From: Pseudomonas chlororaphis subsp. piscium
Lineage (GTDB): Bacteria; Pseudomonadota; Gammaproteobacteria; Pseudomonadales; Pseudomonadaceae
Direction of reading: 5' to 3'
NCBI RefSeq assembly: GCF_003850345.1
Contig: NZ_CP027707.1
Coordinates: 6,253,001 to 6,317,000, forward strand
DNA length: 64,000 bases
Positions 7,962 to 15,101 of the stretch are shown in pieces. Numbering within the stretch: the first letter of the stretch is position 1; every line of letters begins with the position of its first letter. The position numbers were made by a program, and so were the translations under genes. The notes beneath the pieces are model-generated. The model was given only the letters and a program-made list of their open reading frames with translations. It searched no databases and was not told the DNA's origin.

Positions 7962-8726
7962 ATGTACAAACTGACCGTTGAAAACCTGCACAAAAGTTAC
8001 GGCAACCTGGAAGTCCTCAAGGGCGTTTCGCTGAACGCCAAGACCGGCGATGTGATCAGCCTGATCGGCGCCAGTGGTTCGGGCAAGAGCACCTTCCTGC
8101 GCTGCATCAACTTCCTGGAAACGCCCAACGACGGCACCATGAGCCTGGACAACCAGCCGATCCAGATGGTCCACGACCGCCACGGCATGCGCGTGGCCGA
8201 CGCCAATGAACTGCAACGCATCCGTACCCGCCTGGCCATGGTGTTCCAGCACTTCAACCTGTGGAGCCACATGACCGTACTGGAGAACATCACCATGGCC
8301 CCACGCCGGGTACTGGGCGTCAGCAAGAAGGATGCGGAGGACCGCGCCCGGCGTTACCTGGACAAGGTGGGCCTGCCTGCGCGGGCGGCCGATCAATACC
8401 CTGCGTTCCTCTCGGGAGGCCAGCAACAGCGGGTCGCCATTGCCCGGGCCCTGGCCATGGAGCCGGAGATCATGCTGTTCGACGAGCCGACTTCAGCCCT
8501 GGACCCGGAGCTGGTGGGCGAAGTGCTCAAGGTGATCCAGGGCCTGGCCGAAGAAGGCCGCACCATGATCATGGTGACCCACGAAATGAGCTTTGCGCGC
8601 AAAGTGTCGAACCAGGTGCTGTTCCTGCACCAGGGGCGGGTCGAAGAACAGGGCGCGCCCGAGGACGTATTGGGTAACCCTCAAAGCGAGCGCCTGCGGC
8701 AGTTCCTCAGCGGCAACCTGAAGTAA
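7962..8726 (+). CDS. ABC transporter ATP-binding protein, HisP type
   Basis: A 254-residue ATPase that powers the upstream permeases. Walker A is GASGSGKST (residues about 37-45), the signature is LSGGQQQR, Walker B is IMLFDEPTSALD, and the switch histidine sits in VTHEM. The insertion between Walker A and the Q-loop (HDRHGMRVADANELQRIRTRLAMVFQHFNLWSHMT) is typical of HisP. I chose the ATG at 7962 because AGGAGG lies 7 bases upstream; the in-frame TTG at 7956 overlaps that site. A strong terminator follows. Confidence 0.96.
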   Translation: MYKLTVENLHKSYGNLEVLKGVSLNAKTGDVISLIGASGSGKSTFLRCINFLETPNDGTMSLDNQPIQMVHDRHGMRVADANELQRIRTRLAMVFQHFNLWSHMTVLENITMAPRRVLGVSKKDAEDRARRYLDKVGLPARAADQYPAFLSGGQQQRVAIARALAMEPEIMLFDEPTSALDPELVGEVLKVIQGLAEEGRTMIMVTHEMSFARKVSNQVLFLHQGRVEEQGAPEDVLGNPQSERLRQFLSGNLK

Positions 8727-8735
8727 CGAGCACAT

Positions 8736-8769
8736 CGAGCGGCGACCCGCAACAGGTCGCCCTCGTTTT
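8736..8769 (+). terminator. terminator of the amino-acid ABC operon
   Basis: CGAG-C-GGCGACC pairs with GGTCGCC-CTCG around a CGCAACA loop and is followed by TTTTC. It lies 10 bases after the ATPase stop codon. Confidence 0.85.
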
Positions 8770-8854
8770 CATGGAGGCCGCCCTCGCCTTGGCTGTCTGG
8801 AAGTAAGGCTCTTCGCTTTCTATTGAGCGACTTTTCCTAGAAACTCCAACCCGC

Positions 8855-8883
8855 TTGCGCCTGCAAAATGGGCTCTCTAGGCT
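8855..8883 (+). promoter_or_regulatory. weak sigma-70-like promoter of the leader RNA
   Basis: TTGCGC (8855-8860) and TAGGCT (8878-8883) are spaced by exactly 17 bp. Transcription would start near 8890, right at the first hairpin of the structured leader. Each box matches consensus at only three of six positions, so this is tentative. 8770-8854 shows nothing else. Confidence 0.3.
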
Positions 8884-8889
8884 CGGTCT

Positions 8890-9107
8890 GTCACTGCTGA
8901 ATCAGTGACCGGGTTTAGCAGCTCGAAACATCGCATTGGGCGTATAGCATCACCTACCGTCTGACCGAGTCGGCACGTCATGGTGGCTGTGCGCAGGGCA
9001 CCTTCGGGTGCGCCGGTTTCCAATGTGATCGGCCTGCTAACCTGCGTACAGCTGCCTCCCTTTTTCGTTTAGCAGCGATCTCCGGCAGCTCCACTCACAT
9101 TGGAGAT
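8890..9107 (+). ncRNA. candidate structured cis-regulatory leader RNA
   Basis: Several pairings can be read directly. A 5' hairpin is formed by GTCACTG (8890-8896) with CAGTGAC (8903-8909). A UUCG-capped hairpin forms with stem GCACC/GGTGC (8998-9011). TCCAATGTGA (9019-9028) matches TCACATTGGA (9095-9104) perfectly over 10 bp, and wobble or A-U pairs extend it to 13; this buries the Shine-Dalgarno GGAG at 9102-9105 of the gene at 9113. AGCTGCC (9050-9056) pairs with GGCAGCT (9084-9090). CTGCTAA (9034-9040) can pair with TTAGCAG in either the 5' copy (8915-8921) or the 3' copy (9069-9075). The last option crosses the 9050/9084 helix and would make a pseudoknot. Switching behaviour is inferred, not shown. 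Confidence 0.6.
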
Positions 9108-9112
9108 GCACC

Positions 9113-9505
9113 ATGAAAAAGCTCGTCCCCGATCCACCCATGCCCCTGCCCGGGCAATTCAGAACCCTCGAACACGACCTCGCCACCCAGCGCATCCGCC
9201 TGGCCCTGGCCGCGAACAACGCCGAACCCTCGGTTCTCGCCTCCCTGAAAGACACCGCCGCGACAGCCGTGGGCCACGACTCGCTGTTCAACGTCCGCCA
9301 CGGCGTCAGCGCCGAAGAAGCCCTGGTGCATGTGTCGCTGCTGCTGGATTGCGCGGTGCAGGTCAGCGATGAAATCAGCGAACGCGCCAGCGGCGTGGAG
9401 CGCGGGCTGATCTGGTCGATGATCCATTCGGTGGAAATGGCCAGGGCCGTGGTGGATTCACTGCTGGATGCCAACCGACCGGTTGCGGCCCCGCCGGGAA
9501 GATAA
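9113..9505 (+). CDS. small conserved Pseudomonas protein of unknown function (DUF3077/DUF6124-like)
   Basis: A 130-residue soluble protein starting MKKLVPDPP. It is predicted mostly helical, with a conserved-looking centre LFNVRHGVSAEEALVHVSLLLDCAVQVSDEI and a C-terminal VERGLIWSMIHSVEMARAVVDSLLD helix. It resembles a family of small proteins that fluorescent pseudomonads carry in several copies and that databases list as DUF3077 or DUF6124; I cannot decide between them. No enzyme motif, signal peptide or membrane span is visible. GGAG at 9102-9105 sets the ATG at 9113. Its translation may be controlled by the folded leader immediately upstream. Confidence 0.75.
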   Translation: MKKLVPDPPMPLPGQFRTLEHDLATQRIRLALAANNAEPSVLASLKDTAATAVGHDSLFNVRHGVSAEEALVHVSLLLDCAVQVSDEISERASGVERGLIWSMIHSVEMARAVVDSLLDANRPVAAPPGR

Positions 9506-9705
9506 AAGCCCAGCGCAATCGCCTGAGGGAGACGGGACAAACCTCAACTGCCTCGTCTCCCTCTCCAAACAACCCAGACAGTGGCCAAAAGATATCGCTA
9601 CAATCCTGCGCCTTGATCCCCAGGCTGCGGCCCCACCTACCGCGCCTCCCTCTCTGCCCACGACTTTGGGCATCCCCCGCATGACGCAAAACGAGAACCA
9701 AGGAC

Positions 9706-10869
9706 ATGGCGCTGCATATCCCTACCCTGCTCGTGGTGTCGCTCTTCATCTTCTGCCTGATGGGGCTGTTGAGCTTTCACGCCTGGTCCCGGGAAACCCG
9801 CGAGCAGCCCCTGGCGTACCTGGGCGGCATGATGCTGCTGGCAGCAATCGGCCTGCTGCTCAACAGCCTGCGCAACCTGGACGGGGACTTTGTGCCCCTG
9901 GTGCTGGGCAATGTGCTGCTGTTGCTGAGCGCGGCGCTGAACTGGACGGCGATGCGCCTGTTCGCCGGGCGGGCGCCTTCGGTGCCGGGCATTCTGGCGG
10001 GGGCCGTGCTGTGGCTGGGGCTGTGCCTGGTGCCCGCCTTCTATGGAACGATGGCGACACGGGTGTTGGTCTATTCGTTACTGGTGGTCGGTTACGGGAC
10101 GCTGACGGCGTTGGAGTTCTGGCGTAGCCGGCATCAACTGGATGTCGCCTATCTGCCGGCACTGGTCCTGACCCTGCTGCACACCACGTTCTATATCGTC
10201 CGGGCGGCTACTGACGGTGGGCTGGCCTTCGATAACGCACTCTCGGGCACTGGCCAGGGCATGCCGTTTTTTTCCTTCATGCTGTTCGAATCGATGCTCT
10301 ATGTGATCGGCATCGCCTACGTGACGCTGGCGATGGTCAAGGAGCGCGCCGAGTTGCGCTTCAAGGCAGCGGCGTTCAGCGATGCCTTGACCGGCGTGGG
10401 TAACCGCCGGGCGTTTATGGTTCATGGCGAGCAGATGCTGGCCGAGTGCGCGCGCCGGGAAGAACCCGTGGCACTGCTGCTGTGCGACCTGGACCATTTC
10501 AAACGGCTCAATGACGCCTTCGGCCATCAGATGGGCGATCAGGCGCTGGTCGCCTTCAGCCAGGTTTCCCTGGAAAACCTGCGCCCGCAGGATGTGTTCG
10601 CGCGGATCGGCGGTGAGGAGTTTGCCTGCCTGTTGATGAATACCCGAGAGCCACAGGCGGTGCAGGTAGCCGAGCGGATTCGCCAGGATTTCGCGACGCT
10701 GTCCCTGCTCGAACCTGGGTTGCTGAGCGTGAGCATCGGCGTAGTGAGCAGCCAGACGACGGGCTACGACCTTTCCCGGTTGCTGTCCCAGGCGGACGAG
10801 GCGCTGTATGGCGCCAAGGGCCAGGGGCGCAATCGGGTGCAGACACTGTTGGCCCCAGAGCTGGGCTGA
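9706..10869 (+). CDS. membrane-anchored diguanylate cyclase (GGDEF)
   Basis: A 387-residue enzyme that makes the second messenger c-di-GMP from two GTP. The N-terminal half (about residues 1-205) contains six to seven hydrophobic spans and acts as membrane sensor or anchor. The C-terminal GGDEF domain carries DALTGVGNRRAF, the metal-binding DLDHFKRLND, the active-site GGEEF at residues 302-306, and an allosteric inhibition site RPQD at 293-296, exactly five residues upstream. An active and product-inhibited cyclase is therefore expected. AAGGA precedes the ATG. The gene stands alone and is convergent with the toxin-antitoxin pair. Confidence 0.94.
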   Translation: MALHIPTLLVVSLFIFCLMGLLSFHAWSRETREQPLAYLGGMMLLAAIGLLLNSLRNLDGDFVPLVLGNVLLLLSAALNWTAMRLFAGRAPSVPGILAGAVLWLGLCLVPAFYGTMATRVLVYSLLVVGYGTLTALEFWRSRHQLDVAYLPALVLTLLHTTFYIVRAATDGGLAFDNALSGTGQGMPFFSFMLFESMLYVIGIAYVTLAMVKERAELRFKAAAFSDALTGVGNRRAFMVHGEQMLAECARREEPVALLLCDLDHFKRLNDAFGHQMGDQALVAFSQVSLENLRPQDVFARIGGEEFACLLMNTREPQAVQVAERIRQDFATLSLLEPGLLSVSIGVVSSQTTGYDLSRLLSQADEALYGAKGQGRNRVQTLLAPELG

Positions 10870-10874
10870 GGCCG

Positions 10875-11168
10875 CTACGGCCTGACATGCACCCGCGCCG
10901 TCATGTCCAGCCCCAGGGCACGCATCACCGCCAGCAGGGTCTTCAGGGTCGGGTTGCCCTTGTCGCTGAACGAGCGATACAACTGCTCGCGGGACAGCCC
11001 GGTTTCATGGGCCAGTTCGGTCATACCCTTGGCCCGCGCCACCACACCCAGGGCCTTGGCGATGTAGCCGGCATCGCCGGTCTCGAAGGCGTCCGCCATG
11101 AACAGGGCAATGGCCTGCGGGTCGCGTAGGGACGTGGCGGGGTCATAGTCGAATAACGGTTCGTTCAT
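10875..11168 (-). CDS. HigA-type antitoxin / addiction module antidote
   Basis: A 97-residue protein with the HTH segment GMTELAHETGLSREQLYRSFSDKGNPTLKTLLAVMRALGL in its C-terminal half, typical of the antidote of RelE/ParE-type toxins. It would neutralise the toxin and repress the pair through the palindrome upstream of the toxin gene. The ATG at 11168 overlaps the toxin stop by 4 bp (ATGA), which decides the start. Toxin-first order is the HigBA arrangement. The N-terminus FDYDPATSLRDPQAIALFMADAFETGD is also common in this antidote family. Confidence 0.9.
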   Translation of the reverse strand: MNEPLFDYDPATSLRDPQAIALFMADAFETGDAGYIAKALGVVARAKGMTELAHETGLSREQLYRSFSDKGNPTLKTLLAVMRALGLDMTARVHVRP

Positions 11169-11464
11169 GATCGGCTCCAACGACGGGCCAGCTGTTTGGC
11201 CAGTTCGATATCGCGGCTCTGGCGACTCTTGTCGCCGCCGCATAACAGAATGACAAGTTGCGAACCGAGCTGCTGGAAGTAAACCCGGTAGCCCGGCCCG
11301 TAATGGATGCGCAGCTCACTGACGCCCTCGCCCACCGGTGACACGTCACCGGCAAGGCCGTTGGCCAGGCGAAAAATCCGCGCAGCGATCAACGCCCTGG
11401 CTCTGGAATCCTTGAGCCTGTTTTCCCACTCCATAAAGGTCGCGGTCTGTTTGATCTCGATCAT
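11165..11464 (-). CDS. RelE/ParE superfamily toxin (HigB-type, Gp49-like)
   Basis: A 99-residue basic protein of the RelE/ParE fold, predicted to cut mRNA on the ribosome when not bound by its partner. The pattern SELRIHYGPGYRVYFQQLGSQLVILLCGGDKSRQSRDIELAKQLA is the core of the addiction-module killer family, with the R-x-Y-F strand and the GGDKxxQxxDI segment near the end. It precedes and overlaps the antitoxin gene. A palindrome lies directly upstream of the start. Confidence 0.92.
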   Translation of the reverse strand: MIEIKQTATFMEWENRLKDSRARALIAARIFRLANGLAGDVSPVGEGVSELRIHYGPGYRVYFQQLGSQLVILLCGGDKSRQSRDIELAKQLARRWSRS

Positions 11465-11471
11465 CCCGAGA

Positions 11472-11517
11472 CTGTAGTTTCAAGACTACAGTATTTGAAA
11501 GCGTATTTGTATTGCAA
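11472..11517 (-). promoter_or_regulatory. toxin-antitoxin promoter with palindromic operator
   Basis: CTGTAGT-TTCAAG-ACTACAG (11472-11491) is a perfect 7-bp inverted repeat 8 bases before the toxin ATG. On the minus strand TTGCAA (11517-11512) and TACTGT (11493-11488) form -35 and -10 boxes 18 bp apart. The operator therefore covers the -10 box and start point, as expected for autorepression. Confidence 0.65.
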
Positions 11518-11636
11518 AGCACTGCCAGCGCACAGGCCGATAGCGATCCGCGCCATCGCGTGGTGAAATCGAACAGCCGACCCTTTCTTGCTGTCTCAAT
11601 GCCTTAAAGCCCCCCACTTCCCTGTAAGGACGCCCC

Positions 11637-12086
11637 ATGAGAAAGCTGTTCCCCCTGCTGCTCCTCGCCGCGGCTTTCCATCAACCCCTCGCCCTCGCCG
11701 ACTGCGCCAGCTCGCCCAAGCCGGTGGCCGAGGCCTTCTACAACTGGTACCTGCAGAGTTTCAGCAACGAGAAAGACCCGATCACCGATGACCTGCCGCA
11801 CCTGCAGCAGTACGTCACGCAAGCGCTGATCGAACGGATCAAGAAGCAGATGAGCAGCCCCGAGGGTCTGGAAGAGGATTACTTCCTCAAGACCCAGGAC
11901 TACATGGATGAGTGGCTGACCCAGATCAAGGTCAGCGATCCCCAGGTGCAAGGCACCTCGGCACGCGAGTCGGTGACCCTGGGCAATACGCCGGACACCA
12001 CGCAGATCGTCGATCTGCTGCTGGTCAAGGACAAGGGCTGCTGGAAGATCAACGAAGTGCTGGCCACCACGGACCAGAGTGAGTGA
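11637..12086 (+). CDS. DUF3828 domain-containing periplasmic protein
   Basis: A 149-residue protein with a signal peptide ending near AxA-D at residue 21-22. The mature part (AEAFYNWYLQSF, then a helical region, and DLLLVKDKGCWKINEV at the C-terminus) resembles the DUF3828 family of secreted proteins with an NTF2-like look. Two cysteines (residues 23 and about 136) may form a disulfide. Function is not known. A GTAAGGA ribosome-binding site precedes the ATG at 11637. It is convergent with the dehydrogenase gene. Confidence 0.8.
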   Translation: MRKLFPLLLLAAAFHQPLALADCASSPKPVAEAFYNWYLQSFSNEKDPITDDLPHLQQYVTQALIERIKKQMSSPEGLEEDYFLKTQDYMDEWLTQIKVSDPQVQGTSARESVTLGNTPDTTQIVDLLLVKDKGCWKINEVLATTDQSE

Positions 12087-12110
12087 TCCGCGGCGGCCGG
12101 CCAGGCAGGG

Positions 12111-13115
12111 TCAGATATCGAGAATGATCTTGCCGAAGTGCTGGTTGCTTTCCTGGTAGCGGAAGGCATCGACTATCGCCTCCAGGGCGAAATGCTTGTC
12201 GAGGACCGGATGCATGCCGTTGGCGTCAATGGCGCGGACCATGTCCTGCTGCTGCCGACGGCTGCCCACCAGCACGCCTTGCAGGCGCAGTTGCTTGACC
12301 AGCGCGGTGACGATCGGGAATTCGCCGGCCACGCCGGTCAGGATGCCGATCACCGAGATATGGCCACCAACCCGGGCGGCGATCATCGACTGCTCCAGGG
12401 TGGCCGGACCGCCCACTTCGATCACGTGGTCGACGCCACGGCCGGCGGTGAGCTTCTGCACGGTTTCGCCCCAGGCCGGGTCTTCGCGGTAATTGATCAG
12501 ATGATCGGCGCCGAGGGCTTTCAGTCGCTCCAGCTTGGCATCGCTGGACGAAGTGGCGATCACGGTAGCACCGAGCATCTTGGCGAATTGCAGGGCGAAG
12601 ATCGACACACCACCGGTGCCTTGCACCAGCACGGTATCGCCGGCGGTCACCCGGCCGTCGTCCACCAGCGCGCGCCAGGCGGTGAGGCCGGCAGTGGTCA
12701 GGGTCGCCGCTTCGGCGTGGCTCCAGCCCTTGGGCGCACGGGTAAAGGAGGTGGCGCGGGCGGTGACGACTTCACGGGCGTAGCCGTCCAGGCCGTCACC
12801 CGGCACCGTGGCAAAACCGACGACATTGGGCCGTCCGTCCAGCCACTCGGGGAAGAAAGTGCTGACCACCGAATCGCCGACGGCGAATTCACTGACCCCC
12901 TCGCCCACGGCTACCACTTCACCGGCGCCATCGGCCATCGGGATGCGCGATTCCGTCGGGCCCCACATGCCGCTGACCACCGCGAAATCGTGGTAGTTGA
13001 GGGAACTGGCGCGCAGACGCACGGTGATTTCGCCCGCTTGCGGCGCCGCGGCCGGAGCCTCGCCGACCACTACTTTGTCGTAACCACCACCGGGTTGTAC
13101 GTAGATTGCTTTCAT
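12111..13115 (-). CDS. zinc-free MDR family oxidoreductase, NADPH:quinone-reductase-like
   Basis: A 334-residue medium-chain dehydrogenase/reductase. The N-terminal GroES-like domain is followed by a Rossmann fold with VLVQGTGGVSIFALQFAKMLGA as dinucleotide-binding loop. The catalytic and structural zinc cysteines of alcohol dehydrogenases are absent, so it belongs with the quinone-oxidoreductase or enoyl-reductase branch. It lies 61 bp downstream of an ArsR-type gene in the same orientation and shares with it a 13-bp upstream motif, so the regulator probably controls it. The true substrate is unknown. Confidence 0.9.
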   Translation of the reverse strand: MKAIYVQPGGGYDKVVVGEAPAAAPQAGEITVRLRASSLNYHDFAVVSGMWGPTESRIPMADGAGEVVAVGEGVSEFAVGDSVVSTFFPEWLDGRPNVVGFATVPGDGLDGYAREVVTARATSFTRAPKGWSHAEAATLTTAGLTAWRALVDDGRVTAGDTVLVQGTGGVSIFALQFAKMLGATVIATSSSDAKLERLKALGADHLINYREDPAWGETVQKLTAGRGVDHVIEVGGPATLEQSMIAARVGGHISVIGILTGVAGEFPIVTALVKQLRLQGVLVGSRRQQQDMVRAIDANGMHPVLDKHFALEAIVDAFRYQESNQHFGKIILDI

Positions 13116-13140
13116 GGACAGATCCTCCTGGGTTGCCTTT

Positions 13141-13168
13141 CATTTCGAAAAATAACGAAATGTTCAAG
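13141..13168 (-). promoter_or_regulatory. inverted repeat and shared 13-mer before the MDR gene
   Basis: CATTTCG (13141-13147) and CGAAATG (13156-13162) form a perfect 7-bp inverted repeat. The 13-mer CGAAATGTTCAAG (13156-13168) recurs exactly at 13500-13512 upstream of the ArsR gene. It is a probable operator of that repressor. Confidence 0.55.
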
Positions 13169-13176
13169 TAAAAAAC

Positions 13177-13476
13177 TCAGAGTTCGTGCTTCAGTTGCTC
13201 GGTAAAGGCCGCAATGGCGGCTTCGTTACGGCGAAAGTAGGTCCACTTGCCGATGCGCGTGGCCTCGACCAGGCCAGCCTGCTGCAGGATCGCCAGATGG
13301 CTGGAGGTGCTGGACGCCGATAGCGCGGCCTTGTGCTGCAGGTGAGTCATGCAGATGCCGATTTCTTTCGGCGCGTCATGCCCCTGGGGCGGAAAGTTGC
13401 CTTCCGGGTCCTTCAGCCATTCAAGCATCTGCATGCGGATGTCGCTGGCCAGCGCTTTGATTTGATCGATGAGCAT
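13177..13476 (-). CDS. ArsR family winged-helix repressor
   Basis: A 99-residue winged-helix regulator. The recognition helix and wing are in LSASSTSSHLAILQQAGLVEATRIGKWTYFRRNEAAI, and the N-terminus MLIDQIKALASDIRMQMLEWLKDPE is the standard dimerisation helix. It has a single cysteine (GICMTHLQ) and no CxC metal site, so metal sensing of the classic ArsR kind is unlikely. The MDR gene follows on the same strand. A copy of the 13-mer lies 24 bp upstream of its start, pointing to autoregulation. Confidence 0.92.
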   Translation of the reverse strand: MLIDQIKALASDIRMQMLEWLKDPEGNFPPQGHDAPKEIGICMTHLQHKAALSASSTSSHLAILQQAGLVEATRIGKWTYFRRNEAAIAAFTEQLKHEL

Positions 13477-13499
13477 GGCGGAGATATTACGGACTTTTC

Positions 13500-13519
13500 C
13501 GAAATGTTCAAGACATGAA
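13500..13519 (-). promoter_or_regulatory. second copy of the ArsR operator candidate
   Basis: CGAAATGTTCAAG (13500-13512) repeats the motif before the MDR gene. Here it overlaps the imperfect palindrome TTCAAGACATGAA (13507-13519). It lies 24 bp upstream of the ArsR start. Confidence 0.5.
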
Positions 13520-13542
13520 CAATATCCCCGCCCTTCCTCCTG

Positions 13543-14631
13543 TTACTTGCTCTCGACGATCGGCCCTGGCGCTTTCACCTGGGTCATCAGGTCATCGTCC
13601 CACTGTCCCTCCACCTTGACCTGGGCCAGGGCCCCCAACTCCATGGCTTCGATCAGGTTGTGGCTGAGGTACACGTAGGTGCCCGGCTGCTTGAAGGTGT
13701 ACAGCGCCGCGACCGCAGAGCCGCCGGGGATAAACCAGGTTTCCATGTTGCGTTGCGGCGGGTTGGCGAATTTGCCGGTGGTCCAGACCCAGTCGCCATG
13801 GCCGCCGATCAGGTGCGGACGGCTGTCGCGGTTGGCCTGGGAATGGATGAACAGCACGCTTTCACCGACCTTGGAGGTCAGCGCGTTGGCCCCGGTCAGG
13901 GCGCCGACCCGGCCGTTGAACACCACGTGGCTCGGGGTCAGGGTGCGCATCACCGCACGGGTGTCCTGGTAGCTGGACGCCAGGTTCGGGTAGTCCTTGT
14001 AGTGGCCGTCCTTATCCTTGGGGATATACAGGTCGGATTCGCCGATGGTGTAGACGCGGTCGTAATGCAGGGGTTTGCCCTGCGGGTCGCGCAGGCCGTC
14101 ACGGGGCAGCACCATCAGCGCGCCGTTCATGCCCGACACCACGTGCCACGGCACCATGCCCTGCGGCGCGCAGTGATAGACAAAGGTGCCGCTGCGGTCG
14201 GCCTTGAAACGCAGCACCACTTCCTGCCCCGGCACCACCTGGGTCAGGCCCGCCCCGCCCAGGGCGCCGGTGGCCGCGTGAAAGTCGACGTTGTGGGGCA
14301 TGCTGTTGGTCGCCGGATTGACCAGTGTCAGCTCCACATAGTCCCCCTCATGCACCACCAGGGTCGGGCCGGGCATGGACCCGTTGAAGGTCATGGCCTG
14401 TAGCGTGGTGCCCTGGTCATCGATGACCATTTTTTTCTCTTCGATACTCATGCGGAACTGCACCACCTTGGGCGGCCCGCTGACCACTTGTTCATGGGGA
14501 TGAACCAGCGGCGGCGCGACCAGATCGACCTTCACCCGCTGTAGTCCCTCGGCCCCGCTGGCCAGCACCAGGCTGCTGGCACAGCTGCCAAGCAGTACAC
14601 AGGCCCCCAATACACTTCGAAAAACACTCAT
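13543..14631 (-). CDS. nirK: copper-containing nitrite reductase
   Basis: A 362-residue periplasmic enzyme that reduces nitrite to nitric oxide. A signal peptide covers about residues 1-24 and two cupredoxin domains follow. The type 1 copper ligands are His113, Cys154, His163 and Met168; the type 2 ligands are His118, His153 and His324; the catalytic pair is Asp116 and His273. These follow known NirK enzymes with a constant offset. I start it at the ATG at 14631 behind GGAGAAG, because the longer frame upstream lacks any signal sequence. No other denitrification gene is nearby. A degenerate TTG-N8-CAA element lies at 14692-14705. Confidence 0.96.
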   Translation of the reverse strand: MSVFRSVLGACVLLGSCASSLVLASGAEGLQRVKVDLVAPPLVHPHEQVVSGPPKVVQFRMSIEEKKMVIDDQGTTLQAMTFNGSMPGPTLVVHEGDYVELTLVNPATNSMPHNVDFHAATGALGGAGLTQVVPGQEVVLRFKADRSGTFVYHCAPQGMVPWHVVSGMNGALMVLPRDGLRDPQGKPLHYDRVYTIGESDLYIPKDKDGHYKDYPNLASSYQDTRAVMRTLTPSHVVFNGRVGALTGANALTSKVGESVLFIHSQANRDSRPHLIGGHGDWVWTTGKFANPPQRNMETWFIPGGSAVAALYTFKQPGTYVYLSHNLIEAMELGALAQVKVEGQWDDDLMTQVKAPGPIVESK

Positions 14632-14691
14632 TGCAGCTTCTCCTTGCCAATCAACGATGGGCCATTGCAAGGCAAGTGCGCGCAACTTTCC

Positions 14692-14705
14692 TTGTCGCAA
14701 AGCAA
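14692..14705. promoter_or_regulatory. degenerate FNR/DNR-like half-sites before nirK
   Basis: TTGTC-GCAA-AGCAA keeps only the TTG and CAA ends of the TTGAT-N4-ATCAA consensus. It lies 61 bp upstream of the nirK start. An Anr/DNR-type regulator would make physiological sense, but the match is weak. Confidence 0.25.
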
Positions 14706-14858
14706 GAAATGGCGACAGAAGGCTGGCCCACACAACAAGCCCCTGACCCAGGGCAGAAAATCTGCCCTGCCTACCCGTTCGGCGAGCGCCGCTCATTTGC
14801 CCCAAAACCCCATGTCTGCTAGTGTCGCGCCGGTTTAACGTCAACCGGGATAGCCGCC

Positions 14859-15101
14859 ATGGCCCGCAAAAAAGCTGCCTTAGATTTCGAACAATCCCTC
14901 GCCGACCTGCAAACGCTGGTCGAGCGTCTGGAGAACGGCGAGCTGTCGCTGGAAGACTCGTTGACCGCCTTCGAGCAAGGCATCGGCCTGACCCGCGATT
15001 GCCAGGCGGCGCTGGCCCAGGCCGAGCAGAAGGTGCAGATCCTGCTGGAGCGCGATGGCGAGCTGGCCGAAGAACCTTTCGACGCGGAACAGCCAGAATG
15101 A
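14859..15101 (+). CDS. xseB: exodeoxyribonuclease VII small subunit
   Basis: An 80-residue helical-hairpin protein that combines with XseA to form exonuclease VII, which degrades single-stranded DNA in repair. The core [54 protein letters not shown] is the family signature. The adjacent ispA start overlaps its stop (ATGA). The xseB-ispA-dxs order is the common gammaproteobacterial arrangement. xseA is not in the window. Confidence 0.97.
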   Translation: MARKKAALDFEQSLADLQTLVERLENGELSLEDSLTAFEQGIGLTRDCQAALAQAEQKVQILLERDGELAEEPFDAEQPE

